Source: Nocardioides_B sp038199935
GTDB lineage: Bacteria > Actinomycetota > Actinomycetes > Propionibacteriales > Nocardioidaceae
Length of the DNA stretch: 64,000 bases
Assembly: GCA_038199935.1 (NCBI GenBank)
Contig: JBBPYL010000121.1
Coordinates: 1 to 64,000 of the forward strand
Direction of reading: 5' to 3'
This document shows positions 8,836 to 17,107 of the stretch, piece after piece. The notes under the pieces are model-generated. The model searched no databases. It saw nothing but the letters and a program-made list of their open reading frames with translations, and had not been told where the DNA came from. The translations under genes were made by a program, and so were the position numbers. Each line of letters opens with the position of its first letter. Positions within the stretch are counted from its first letter, which is position 1.

Positions 8836-10296
8836 TCAGCGTCGGGGAGGCGCGAGGTCGCGGTCCGCGTCGAAGCGCAGGTCCCGCAGCGCGAGGCCCA
8901 GCGCCGCGACGATCAGCACGATCGCGACCAGCAGCGCCGCTCGCAGGCCCGTCCCGGCGTCCCCGGTCTGGGAGGCGGCCACCTGGTAGGTGGTCATCAG
9001 CAGGGCTGCGCCGAGGGCGGAGCCGATGCGCTGCCCGGTCTGGAGCGCGCCGCCCGCAGCGCCGCCCATCCGGGGAGGCACGTCGGCCAGGGTGAGCGTG
9101 AAGTTGGGCGAGATCACGCCGCCGCCACCCATCCCGGCCAGAAGCAGGGGCAGCACGAGCAGCGGCCACAGCCCGGCCGTGGCGTGGCCCGGAACCGCGG
9201 CGGCGACTACCGAGAGCCCGAGGATCACCACGACGAGAGCGAGCACGGTCACCCGTCGGCCGATCCGGGAGACCCATCGACCGGCCACCGTGGCGGTGAG
9301 CGCGGAGCCGAGGGCGAAGGGGGTCAGCATCAGTCCCGTCATGAGGGCCGAGAGGCCCAGCGACTCCTGGAGGTGGACCGACAGGACCAGGAAGACGCCG
9401 GTGAAGCCGGTGAAGTAGAGCGTGCCCAGAGCGATCCCGGAGGCGTACCCGGGCGTCTGGGAGAGCAGGGCTACGTCGAGCAGCGGAGCCCCACCGCGGG
9501 CGACCACGCGGCGCTCCCAGCGGGCGAAGCCGACGATCAGCACCGGGGCGAGCAGGACGACGGCGAGCAAGGGCGAGAGCCCGCTGATGGCCTGGACGAG
9601 CGGAAGCAGCACGCACAGCACGGCGCCTCCCAGCAGCGCTGCACCCACCAGGTCGAGGTGGGGGTCGCCGTCGTCCTCGCTGGGCACCCTCGTCGGGACC
9701 AGCCGGGCGACGAAGACGAGGGCGACGAGGCCGATGGGCACGTTGACCAGGAAGATCGCCCGCCACCCGAGGTCCGTACCGAGCGCGGCGATGATCAGCC
9801 CGCCCGCGATCGGACCGGCCGCGGCCGAGACGGACACGGTCAGCCCGAAGTAGCCGAAGGCCCGGCCGCGCTCGGCGCCGGTGAACAGCTGCTGGATGAG
9901 CCCGGAGTTCTGCGGGGTGAGCAGCCCGGCGGCGACCCCCTGGACGAGTCGGGCGGCGATCACGGTGCCCTCGTTGGGGGACAGACCGACCGCTGCGCTG
10001 GCGATCACGAAGCCGACCAGGCCGATGACCATCATCCGCCGACGGCCGTAGGCGTCGCCGAGCCGCCCTCCCGCGACCAGGGTCAGTCCGAAGGTCAGCG
10101 CGTAGCCGGAGACGACCCACTGCACCCCGGCCGAGGAGGCGCCCAGACCCGAGCGGATGGAGGGCAGGGCCACGTTGACGATCGTCACGTCGAGAAGGGC
10201 CATGAAGCCGATGACGAGGGTGACGGTGAGGATGCGCCACCGTCGAGGGTCCGGCTCGGTGGACTCAGGAGGTGAGGCGGGTCGTACGTCGGTCAC
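8836..10296 (-). CDS. MFS transporter, DHA2 (EmrB/QacA) drug-efflux family
   Basis: This integral membrane proton-coupled exporter is about 486 residues long. The first helix carries the DHA2 hallmark (FMALLDVTIVNVALPSI), followed by WVVSGYALTFG, the loop-2 motif GGRLGDAYGRRRM, and hydrophobic segments compatible with 14 membrane spans. I prefer the GTG at 10296 (giving VTDVRPASPPES). An in-frame GTG 18 bases upstream is the alternative. No adjacent MarR or TetR gene is present, so the substrate and inducer cannot be inferred. It ends convergent to the DinB gene. Confidence 0.88.
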   Translation of the reverse strand: MTDVRPASPPESTEPDPRRWRILTVTLVIGFMALLDVTIVNVALPSIRSGLGASSAGVQWVVSGYALTFGLTLVAGGRLGDAYGRRRMMVIGLVGFVIASAAVGLSPNEGTVIAARLVQGVAAGLLTPQNSGLIQQLFTGAERGRAFGYFGLTVSVSAAAGPIAGGLIIAALGTDLGWRAIFLVNVPIGLVALVFVARLVPTRVPSEDDGDPHLDLVGAALLGGAVLCVLLPLVQAISGLSPLLAVVLLAPVLIVGFARWERRVVARGGAPLLDVALLSQTPGYASGIALGTLYFTGFTGVFLVLSVHLQESLGLSALMTGLMLTPFALGSALTATVAGRWVSRIGRRVTVLALVVVILGLSVVAAAVPGHATAGLWPLLVLPLLLAGMGGGGVISPNFTLTLADVPPRMGGAAGGALQTGQRIGSALGAALLMTTYQVAASQTGDAGTGLRAALLVAIVLIVAALGLALRDLRFDADRDLAPPRR

Positions 10297-10359
10297 GGCG
10301 CAAGCCTGCCCCACCGGCCAAAGGCGGGCGCGATCGGACCGTGCCGGCCCAGGAGTGGC

Positions 10360-10977
10360 TCACAGCAGGCACTCGCCGTCGTGCAGGGCCAGCCGCTCGG
10401 CGACGTACCGCAGGTCGGCACGCCACACCTCCTCCGGTGGGGGAGGGAGCATCTCGTTCCACTCGACCACCATCGATCCCAGCAGGTTCGGCAGTCGGGC
10501 GTAGCGCGCGATGAACCACAGGTGCAGGTGGGCGCCGCCGTCGCCCCACTTGGTCACGTGCACGCGTCCGATGTGCGGCATCCGGGCCATGATCCGGTGC
10601 AGCCAGACGCTGATGACGCCGTACTCGCGGGCCAGCTCGTCGTCGAGCTCGTCGAGGTCGAGGTGCTCGCGGGGGTGCAGGAACAGGATCAGCGGGAGGC
10701 CGGTGGGGGCCGCCGTCGAGGTGACCACCCAGCGTTCGTTGCGCCACAGGGCGTGCGGCGGGTCGCCGTCGGCGCCGGCGCACGGCGTGGCGGGCGACTC
10801 GCCCCGGCGCGGCTCCTCGGCCTCGAGCGGCGGCCGGACGACCTTGGGTGCCCAGGTCCCGTCGACCTCCTCCCACGGGAAGATGTCCCAGGTAGCGACC
10901 GGCGGCATCGGGAGCCGACCGTCGACCCCGACCTGGTCGACGACGAGGGCGTAGATCTCCTCAGGCGACAACGGCAT
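10360..10977 (-). CDS. HIT-like domain protein, function unknown
   Basis: This 205-residue soluble protein is not recognised with certainty. Residues 110-160 read like a HIT/GalT-fold core, with a strand-helix segment ending in GGAHLHLWFIARY. There a His-x-His resembles the HIT triad with only two histidines clearly aligned. The N-terminal 80 residues (WDIFPWEEV...) look like a substrate-entry extension. The ATG at 10977 (MPLSPEEIYALVVDQ) has a better family-like start than the in-frame codon 21 residues upstream, which falls in a repeat. It diverges from purC. A nucleotide-hydrolase role would be an inference. Confidence 0.6.
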   Translation of the reverse strand: MPLSPEEIYALVVDQVGVDGRLPMPPVATWDIFPWEEVDGTWAPKVVRPPLEAEEPRRGESPATPCAGADGDPPHALWRNERWVVTSTAAPTGLPLILFLHPREHLDLDELDDELAREYGVISVWLHRIMARMPHIGRVHVTKWGDGGAHLHLWFIARYARLPNLLGSMVVEWNEMLPPPPEEVWRADLRYVAERLALHDGECLL

Positions 10978-10992
10978 GGGCCCACTCTGGCA

Positions 10993-11056
10993 GGGCCCTG
11001 GCGTGCACAGGCGCCGACTCGGCGGGCTTTCGGCGTGCACACGCGCCGACTCGGCG
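10993..11056 (-). repeat. Two tandem 32-bp palindromic repeat units, inverse copy
   Basis: Cores CGCCGACTCGGCG lie at 11012-11024 and 11044-11056, exactly 32 bp apart, each flanked by GCGTGCAC. This is the same element pair as at 7860-7923 in the other orientation. It fills the divergent region between the HIT-like gene and purC, 38 bp before the purC start, so it could also affect expression. Confidence 0.75.
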
Positions 11057-11093
11057 GGGTGTGGCGGGGTCGAGGGCTCGTAGACTCGCGCCC

Positions 11094-11984
11094 GTGGCCC
11101 CTCACCCGATCTCGCTGCCGCCCGCTCCCGACGTACCGGGCGCCGAGCACCTCCACTCCGGCAAGGTCCGCGACCTCTACCGGCTCGACGACGGCCGCCT
11201 GCTGATGGTGGCCAGCGACCGCGTCTCGGCCTACGATTTCGTGCTGGAGACCCCCATCCCGGGCAAGGGCGAGATCCTCACCCGGATGTCCACCTGGTGG
11301 TTCGCCCAGCTGGCCGACCTGGTGCCGAACCACCTGGTCTCCCTCGACGTGCCGACCGAGGTCGTAGGTCGGGCCGTGGTTTGCGAGGACCTGGCCATGT
11401 TTCCGGTCGAGTGCGTCGTCCGGGGCTACCTCACCGGCTCCGGTGTGGCCGACTACCGGGCCTCGGGGTCGGTCTGCGGACTGGCCCTGCCCGCCGGCCT
11501 GGAGGACGGCAGCCGGCTGCCCGAGCCCGTGTTCACCCCGGCCACGAAGGCCGCCCTCGGCGAGCACGACGAGAACGTCTCCTACGACGCTGTGGCCGGT
11601 GTCGTCGGGGAGGAGACCGCCGCGCGCCTGCGGTCTGTGACCCTGGCCGTCTACGCGCGGGCCGAGGAGATCGCCCGGGAGCGCGGGATCATCCTGGCCG
11701 ACTCCAAGCTCGAGTTCGGGGCCCGCGAGGACGGCACCCTGGTGCTCGCCGACGAGGTGCTCACCCCGGACTCCTCCCGGTTCTGGCCGCATGAGGGCTG
11801 GGCTCCCGGACGAGTCCAGCCGTCGTACGACAAGCAGATCGTCCGGGACTGGCTCACCTCACCGGCCAGCGGCTGGGACCGTTTCTCCGGCGCGCCGCCG
11901 CCGCCGCTACCCCCGGACGTCGTGGAGCGCACCCGCAGCCGCTACATCGAGGCCTACACCCTCCTCACGGGCGAGACGTACTGA
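11094..11984 (+). CDS. purC: SAICAR synthase (phosphoribosylaminoimidazole-succinocarboxamide synthase)
   Basis: It condenses CAIR with aspartate using ATP to give SAICAR. The 296-residue product carries SGKVRDLY at 22-29 (ATP loop), ASDRVSAYDF, PVECVVRGYLTGSG and DSKLEFG, and ends with the canonical RYIEAYTLLTGE. The GTG at 11094 (VAPHPISLPP) is chosen over an in-frame codon at 11061 that lies at the edge of the palindromic repeats. It is followed after about 50 bp by an acyl-CoA ligase on the same strand. Confidence 0.95.
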   Translation: MAPHPISLPPAPDVPGAEHLHSGKVRDLYRLDDGRLLMVASDRVSAYDFVLETPIPGKGEILTRMSTWWFAQLADLVPNHLVSLDVPTEVVGRAVVCEDLAMFPVECVVRGYLTGSGVADYRASGSVCGLALPAGLEDGSRLPEPVFTPATKAALGEHDENVSYDAVAGVVGEETAARLRSVTLAVYARAEEIARERGIILADSKLEFGAREDGTLVLADEVLTPDSSRFWPHEGWAPGRVQPSYDKQIVRDWLTSPASGWDRFSGAPPPPLPPDVVERTRSRYIEAYTLLTGETY

Positions 11985-12035
11985 GAGCGCGGTACCTTCG
12001 GAGACGTCGATCACATCTCGTCCCGAGGAGAAGCC

Positions 12036-13586
12036 GTGACCAACCTGTCCTCCCTGCTGGAGAACTCCGCCCAGAAGCATCCCGAGCGCACCGCGATCGT
12101 GCTCGGTGAGACGCGGCTGAGCTACGGCCAGGTCGAGGGGGCGGCGAACCAGATCGCGAACCTGCTCCGCGAGCGGGGGATCACGCCCGGGGACAAGGTG
12201 GCGCTGACCTGCCCGAACCTGCCCTACTTCACGATGGCCTACTTCGGAATCCTGAAGGCCGGAGCCACCGTCGTCCCCCTCAACGTGCTGCTCAAGGCCC
12301 GCGAGATCGCCTACCACCTCGACGACTCCGACGCGAAGACCTACCTGTGCTTCCAGGGCACCGAGGACCTGCCGATGGGCACCGAGGGCAAGGCCGGCTT
12401 CGACGCGACGCCCGGCTGCGAGCTGATGTTCGTGATCACCGCCGACCCCGCCGCCGAGTCGCCGCTGGAGGGCGTGGAGACCCTCGGTCGGGCGATGGCC
12501 ACCCAGCCGCCGACTTTCTCCACGGTGCAGACCGGCGACGACGACACCGCGGTCATCCTCTACACCTCCGGCACCACCGGCCAGCCCAAGGGTGCCGAGC
12601 TGCGGCACTCCAACATGATCTCCAACGCCACCCTGGGCGAGGAGCTCTTCGGCGCCAGCTCGGATGACCCGGACACCTTCTTGTGCGTGCTGCCGCTGTT
12701 CCACTCCTTCGGGCAGACCGTCGTGCAGAACGGAGCCTTCGCCTACGGCGGCACGATCGTGATGCTGCCCCGCTTCGAGGCCACGGCGGCGCTCGGCCTG
12801 ATGCTGCGGGAGAAGGTGACCTACTTCGCCGGCGTGCCGACGATGTACTGGGGCCTGCTCGGTGCGCTCGAGGACGGGGTCGACGTCTCCTCGCTGGCCG
12901 CGAACCTGCGGGTCGCGGCGTCCGGGGGCTCTGCCCTCCCGGTCGAGGTGCACCGCAAGTTCCGGGAGAAGTTCGGGGTCACCATCCTCGAGGGCTACGG
13001 GCTCTCCGAGACGTCCCCGGTAGCGAGCTTCTCGGTCTTTGGCGAGGAGCCCCGGGTCGGGTCGATCGGGGTGCCGGTGCCGCGCACCGAGATGCGGCTC
13101 GTCGACCCGGAGTGGACGACGATCGAGGGGGCCGACGAGGTCGGCGAGATCGCCATGAAGGGCCACCACATCATGAAGGGCTACTACAACCGGCCCGAGG
13201 CCACCGGCGAGGTCCTCCGGGACGGCTGGTTCCGCTCCGGCGACCTGGGGCGACGCGACGAGGACGGTTTCTACTACATCGTGGACCGGGCCAAGGACAT
13301 GATCATCCGGGGCGGCTTCAACGTGTACCCCCGCGAGATCGAGGAGGTGCTGATGACCCACGAGGCGGTCTCGCTGGCCGCGGTCGTCGGCGTCCCCGAC
13401 CAGCAGCACGGCGAGGAGATCACGGCTTACGTCATCCTCGAGGACGGCTCCAGCACCACCGGTGAGGAGCTGGTCGCCTGGAGCAAGGAGCAGATGGCCG
13501 CCTACAAGTACCCCCGGTCGGTCCGGATCGTGGACTCGCTGCCGATGACCGCTACCGGGAAGATCCTCAAGCGTGAGCTCGTCTGA
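12036..13586 (+). CDS. Long-chain fatty-acid-CoA ligase (AMP-binding, FadD-type)
   Basis: This is an ANL-superfamily acyl-adenylate/thioester-forming enzyme of 516 residues. The P-loop is ILYTSGTTGQPKGAE near residue 175. YGLSETSP, GWFRSGDLG, the hinge/A10 segment DRAKDMIIRGG and the catalytic C-terminal lysine motif TGKILKREL are all intact. GAGGAGAA precedes the ATG and gives a good ribosome-binding site. It activates a carboxylic acid to its CoA thioester; acyl length is not determinable. It sits between purC and purS without a functional link to purines. Confidence 0.9.
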   Translation: MTNLSSLLENSAQKHPERTAIVLGETRLSYGQVEGAANQIANLLRERGITPGDKVALTCPNLPYFTMAYFGILKAGATVVPLNVLLKAREIAYHLDDSDAKTYLCFQGTEDLPMGTEGKAGFDATPGCELMFVITADPAAESPLEGVETLGRAMATQPPTFSTVQTGDDDTAVILYTSGTTGQPKGAELRHSNMISNATLGEELFGASSDDPDTFLCVLPLFHSFGQTVVQNGAFAYGGTIVMLPRFEATAALGLMLREKVTYFAGVPTMYWGLLGALEDGVDVSSLAANLRVAASGGSALPVEVHRKFREKFGVTILEGYGLSETSPVASFSVFGEEPRVGSIGVPVPRTEMRLVDPEWTTIEGADEVGEIAMKGHHIMKGYYNRPEATGEVLRDGWFRSGDLGRRDEDGFYYIVDRAKDMIIRGGFNVYPREIEEVLMTHEAVSLAAVVGVPDQQHGEEITAYVILEDGSSTTGEELVAWSKEQMAAYKYPRSVRIVDSLPMTATGKILKRELV

Positions 13587-13660
13587 GCGGCGGAGGGTTC
13601 GGCGTACGTCGGTGTCTAGACTGTGCGCGCACCCCTCCGTCCAGCCCCTAGGAGCCCTTC

Positions 13661-13915
13661 GTGGCCCGTGTCGTCGTCGACGTGATGCTCAAGCCCGAGA
13701 TCCTCGATCCGCAGGGGAAGGCTGTGCACGGCGCCCTGCCGCGGCTCGGCTTCGCCGGTGTCAGCGAGGTCCGGCAGGGCAAGCGCTTCGAGGTGGTCCT
13801 CGAGGGTGACCTGACCTCCGCCCGCCTGGCCGAGGTGCACCGGATGGCCGAGACGCTGTTGTCCAACCCGGTGATCGAGGACTTCGAGGTGCACGTGGCC
13901 GAGGTCGAGGGGTGA
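13661..13915 (+). CDS. purS: FGAM synthetase subunit PurS
   Basis: This 84-residue subunit forms, with PurQ and PurL, the three-part formylglycinamidine ribonucleotide synthetase. There PurS bridges glutaminase and synthetase and helps channel ammonia. The product has the family pattern VDVMLKPEILDPQGKAV, GFAGVSEVRQGK and NPVIEDFEV. It starts at GTG 13661. Its stop overlaps the purQ start (GTGA at 13912-13915). The partner purL lies 2.5 kb downstream, behind two minus-strand genes, so the complex is split between units. Confidence 0.94.
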   Translation: MARVVVDVMLKPEILDPQGKAVHGALPRLGFAGVSEVRQGKRFEVVLEGDLTSARLAEVHRMAETLLSNPVIEDFEVHVAEVEG

Positions 13916-14580
13916 GGGTCGGGGTCGTCACCTTCCCGGGCTCGCTCGACGACGGCGACGCCCGCCGGGCCGTCACGCTCGCGGGCGGCGAGGCCGTCGC
14001 CCTGTGGCACGGGGACCACGACCTGGCCGGCGTGGACGCCGTGGTGCTGCCCGGCGGCTTCTCCTACGGCGACTACCTGCGTTGCGGGGCGATCTCCCGC
14101 TTCTCCCCGGTGATGAGCGAGGTCGTCGCCGCCGCCCACCGGGGGATGCCGGTGCTGGGCATCTGCAACGGCTTCCAGGTGCTCTGCGAGTCCCACCTGC
14201 TGCCCGGGGCCCTGATCCGAAACGACCACCAGCGGTTCGTGTGCCGCGACCAGCGGCTGCGACTGGAGAGCACCCGGACGGCGTGGACCTCCGACTACGA
14301 ACAGGACGCCGAGATCACCGTGGTGCTCAAGAACGGCGAAGGCTCCTACGTGGCCGACGAGGCGACGCTGGACCTGCTCGAGGCGGAGGGCCGCGTGGTC
14401 GCGCGCTACCTGGGCGAGAACCCGAACGGCTCGCTGCGGGCCATCGCCGGCGTGACCAACGAGCGCGGCAACGTCGTCGGACTGATGCCGCACCCCGAGC
14501 ACGCCGTGGAGGACCTGACCGGTCCCGGCACCGACGGGCTGGGCTGCTTCACCTCAGTGCTGGCCTCCGTCCTGACCTGA
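13912..14580 (+). CDS. purQ: FGAM synthetase glutaminase subunit PurQ
   Basis: This class I glutamine amidotransferase of 222 residues supplies ammonia for the conversion of FGAR to FGAM. The nucleophile elbow GICNGFQ gives Cys85, and the His194/Glu196 pair is in MPHPEHAVED. The N-terminal VTFPGSLDDGDA is typical. The start is coupled to purS by a GTGA overlap. The last 27 bases overlap the convergent membrane acyltransferase gene. A 24-bp tandem repeat starts across the stop codon. Confidence 0.95.
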   Translation: MRVGVVTFPGSLDDGDARRAVTLAGGEAVALWHGDHDLAGVDAVVLPGGFSYGDYLRCGAISRFSPVMSEVVAAAHRGMPVLGICNGFQVLCESHLLPGALIRNDHQRFVCRDQRLRLESTRTAWTSDYEQDAEITVVLKNGEGSYVADEATLDLLEAEGRVVARYLGENPNGSLRAIAGVTNERGNVVGLMPHPEHAVEDLTGPGTDGLGCFTSVLASVLT

Positions 14581-15816
14581 GGCACGACGCAGGTCCTGGC
14601 CTGAGGCACGACGCAGGTCCTGGCCGGAAGCACGACGCAGCGGGTCGGTCAGGACGCCGACCAGCCGCTCCAGCGGCCCCCGACGACGGGCCAGCCGGTA
14701 GAGCGCGCCCACGACCAGCACGAGCGTGACGTGCCGGGCGAACGTGGCGACGTCGTCCTCGGGCCAGGCCGGCGGGATCCGCAGCACCACGTGCAGGGAG
14801 TAGAGGGTCAGCGTCATCGCCCCGGCCCCGAAGACGACCGCGAAGCTCCGTGGAGCCAGCCGGGCCACGAGCAGGCACCCGGCGATCACCGCGAGGGCGG
14901 TGCCGGTGGTGTGCAGCAGGTCGAACGGCGTCCCCGAGTGCGGAGCGTGCACCGCGAGCCACCACCAGCTTCCGGTGGGGGTGACCCCGTAGGTCCCGTG
15001 CTCGAGGGCGTCGGCCAGTCCGCCGGGCTCCTGGGGGCCGGTCAGCGTGCCGGCCAGCGAGGTGGTGACGCCGTCGGTGGCCAGCAGGGCCGCCGAGGCC
15101 GTCCACGCCGCGGTGGCGAGGACCGCCCCGACCGCGCCGACGGCCAGGGCCACGCGGCCTCGCGTGAGCACGAGCCGGCCCAGCGCCATCCCGGCCAGGA
15201 GGTAGGCCAGCCAGACGAACGCCGGGTAGTAGCCGGTGAACAGCAGCTCCGAGCCCAGGTGGAGCGGAGCGCCCAGCCCCTCCAGCGTGGGGCTCGCGTA
15301 GCTCGGCTCCGGGAGCAGCGGGCGCAGCAGGTGCGAGAGGACCGGAGCGAGCGCGGCCCAGACCAGCGCCGCCGCCGCCAGGGACGGCGCTCCCAGACGC
15401 AGGAACGGCAGCCCGAGGAGGAAGAGCAGACCGTAGGAGGTCAGGATCACCGCGATCGTGGTGTCCAGGCTGCCCAGCAGCAGTCCGATCACGGCGATCA
15501 GCACGGCCCGGACGGCGAGGGCGGCCCGCGCCCCGCTCAACGGCAGTCCTCGAAGGGGGGTGGTGCCTCCGCTCATCAGCGACAGGCTGACCCCGGCCAA
15601 TACGGCGAAGAGGGCCGAGGAGCGTCCGCCCGCGACAGCCTGGACCACGGTGACGCCGCCGTCGGGAGCCCGGGTCACGAGCGCGTGCGTGGCGATCATC
15701 CCGAGCAGGGCCAGACAGCGCGCCACGTCGAGCCCCACCAGACGACCCGGTGGCACCAGGGGAGCGGACCAGGGGGTACGAGGGTGCGCCCGCGAGCCCG
15801 GCGTCGTCCTCACCAT
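14554..15816 (-). CDS. Membrane acyltransferase (DUF1624/DUF418-like) with repeated C-terminus
   Basis: This 420-residue polytopic protein resembles actinobacterial proteins with a heparan-alpha-glucosaminide N-acetyltransferase-like N-terminus followed by a DUF418-like C-terminus. Residues 23-50 (RLVGLDVARCLALLGMIATH) are the diagnostic first segment, and about ten hydrophobic helices follow. The donor and acceptor are unknown; membrane acyl transfer to a cell-envelope glycan is plausible. The C-terminal tail contains LRRASGQD three times in a row, encoded by a 24-bp tandem repeat. That tail extends into the convergent purQ 3' end, suggesting that repeat growth lengthened the protein. Confidence 0.72.
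   Translation of the reverse strand: MVRTTPGSRAHPRTPWSAPLVPPGRLVGLDVARCLALLGMIATHALVTRAPDGGVTVVQAVAGGRSSALFAVLAGVSLSLMSGGTTPLRGLPLSGARAALAVRAVLIAVIGLLLGSLDTTIAVILTSYGLLFLLGLPFLRLGAPSLAAAALVWAALAPVLSHLLRPLLPEPSYASPTLEGLGAPLHLGSELLFTGYYPAFVWLAYLLAGMALGRLVLTRGRVALAVGAVGAVLATAAWTASAALLATDGVTTSLAGTLTGPQEPGGLADALEHGTYGVTPTGSWWWLAVHAPHSGTPFDLLHTTGTALAVIAGCLLVARLAPRSFAVVFGAGAMTLTLYSLHVVLRIPPAWPEDDVATFARHVTLVLVVGALYRLARRRGPLERLVGVLTDPLRRASGQDLRRASGQDLRRASGQDGGQH
14576..14640 (+). repeat. 24-bp tandem repeat spanning the purQ stop codon
   Basis: Two perfect 24-bp copies (14576-14599, 14600-14623) are followed by a diverged 17-bp third copy. The first copy contains the purQ TGA. On the minus strand the units encode the repeated LRRASGQD tail of the membrane acyltransferase. 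Confidence 0.85.
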
Positions 15817-15848
15817 CCCGGGCTCGCCCCTCGGGACAGCGTCGTCGC

Positions 15849-16916
15849 TCAGAATCGGATCCGGATCACCCGGTCGTCGTTGCCGACCGGCGAGCCGCGA
15901 CCGTCGCGGTTGCTGGTGGTCAGCCACAGCGCCCCGTCGGGGGACAGCTCGACGGTACGGATGCGGCCGAAGCGGTTCTCGAAGAAGCGATGCTTGCGTC
16001 CCCGGTGCGGACCGGTCAGGTTCACGCACAGCAGCGCGCGACCGGCTAGAGCCCCGACCCAGGCCTTGCCGCGGGTGACGGCGACGCCGCTCGGCGAGCA
16101 CCGCGAGGTCGGGCTCCAGGTGGCGAACGGGTCGTGGAAGCCCCCCGGTCCGTCGCCGCCCTCGACGCGCGGCCAGCCGTAGTTGTCGCCGCGGACGATC
16201 CGGTTGAGCTCGTCGGTGGTGTTCTCCCCGAACTCGGTGGCCCACAGCCGACCCCGGCGGTCGAAGCTGATGCCCTCGACGTTGCGGTGCCCGAAGGACC
16301 AGACCAGGTTGCCGAACGGGTTGTCGGCCGGAGCCCCGCCGTCCGGGGTCATCCGAAGGATCTTCCCGGCCAGGGAGCCGGTGTCCTGGGCCAGGTTGCT
16401 CTGGCGAGTGTCGCCGGTGGTGGCGAAGAGATGGCCCTCGGGCCCGAAGGCCAACCGGCCACCGTTGTGAGTCGAGGCGGTCGGGATGTCACCGAGCACT
16501 CGCTGCTGGCGCCGCAGGCGACCGCCGACGTACCGCATCGCGACGATCCGGTTCTCCGAGGCGGCCGAGAGGTAGGCGTAGACCAGCCGGTCGCGGGCGA
16601 AGTCGGGGGAGCAGGCCAGGCCGAGCAGACCGCCCTCACCGGCGTCGTCGCGGACCCCGGACACGTGGCCGGCCCGGGTGCGGCCGCCGTGGCGGGAGAC
16701 GCGGTACACGTCGCCGCTGATCCTCTCGCCGACCAGGGCGTCCCCGTTCGGCAGGAAGGTGAGGCCCCAGGGCACCTCGAGCTTGCGGGTCAGCACCGTG
16801 GCCACCCGTGGCGCGGCGAGGGCGGGCGAGCCCGCGACGCCGACGCTGGCGAGGAGCAGCCCACCGGTACCGGCCGCTCCGGCCTTGAACAGCGTGCGTC
16901 GGTCCAGATCGGTCAT
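15849..16916 (-). CDS. Tat-exported PQQ-type sugar dehydrogenase (glucose/sorbosone dehydrogenase family)
   Basis: The 355-residue precursor has a twin-arginine signal, DRRTLFKAGAAG near residue 5, a hydrophobic stretch and ALA before the mature part, so it is exported folded. The mature region reads as the six-bladed soluble GSDH/YliI beta-propeller: VPWGLTFLPNGD, EGGLLGLACSPDF, HNGGRLAFGPEG, WSFGHRNVEGISFD and DNYGWP. Relatives use PQQ to oxidise aldose sugars outside the membrane. No pqq biosynthesis genes are in the window. The ATG at 16916 is chosen because the Tat motif follows at once. Confidence 0.85.
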   Translation of the reverse strand: MTDLDRRTLFKAGAAGTGGLLLASVGVAGSPALAAPRVATVLTRKLEVPWGLTFLPNGDALVGERISGDVYRVSRHGGRTRAGHVSGVRDDAGEGGLLGLACSPDFARDRLVYAYLSAASENRIVAMRYVGGRLRRQQRVLGDIPTASTHNGGRLAFGPEGHLFATTGDTRQSNLAQDTGSLAGKILRMTPDGGAPADNPFGNLVWSFGHRNVEGISFDRRGRLWATEFGENTTDELNRIVRGDNYGWPRVEGGDGPGGFHDPFATWSPTSRCSPSGVAVTRGKAWVGALAGRALLCVNLTGPHRGRKHRFFENRFGRIRTVELSPDGALWLTTSNRDGRGSPVGNDDRVIRIRF

Positions 16917-17015
16917 GGCGTCCTCCCGAGGTGTGGCGACGTATCTCGCGTCGCTCGTCCAGGGGTCCAGTAAACCCCGCCCGCCTAGTACATTGAGCCC
17001 GCCCGCGCAGCACCG

Positions 17016-17053
17016 GGCCACCCGACCTGCCCCCGGCCACCCGACCTGACCCC
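17016..17053 (+). repeat. Two 19-bp tandem repeats upstream of purL
   Basis: GGCCACCCGACCTG plus five bases is repeated directly at 17016-17034 and 17035-17053, with one difference. The array is 55 bp upstream of the purL start, in the divergent region shared with the sugar dehydrogenase. Confidence 0.65.
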
Positions 17054-17107
17054 GGCCCCGCTCCGTCATCCGTCCGCGCCCCCCATCCGAACCGGAGTCC
17101 CACCCAG

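Noticed and set aside
7860..11056. A CRISPR-like array because of regularly spaced 32-bp repeats
   Set aside because: Only two units occur per locus, with no unique spacers, and the palindromic core is not a CRISPR repeat form. No cas genes are present.
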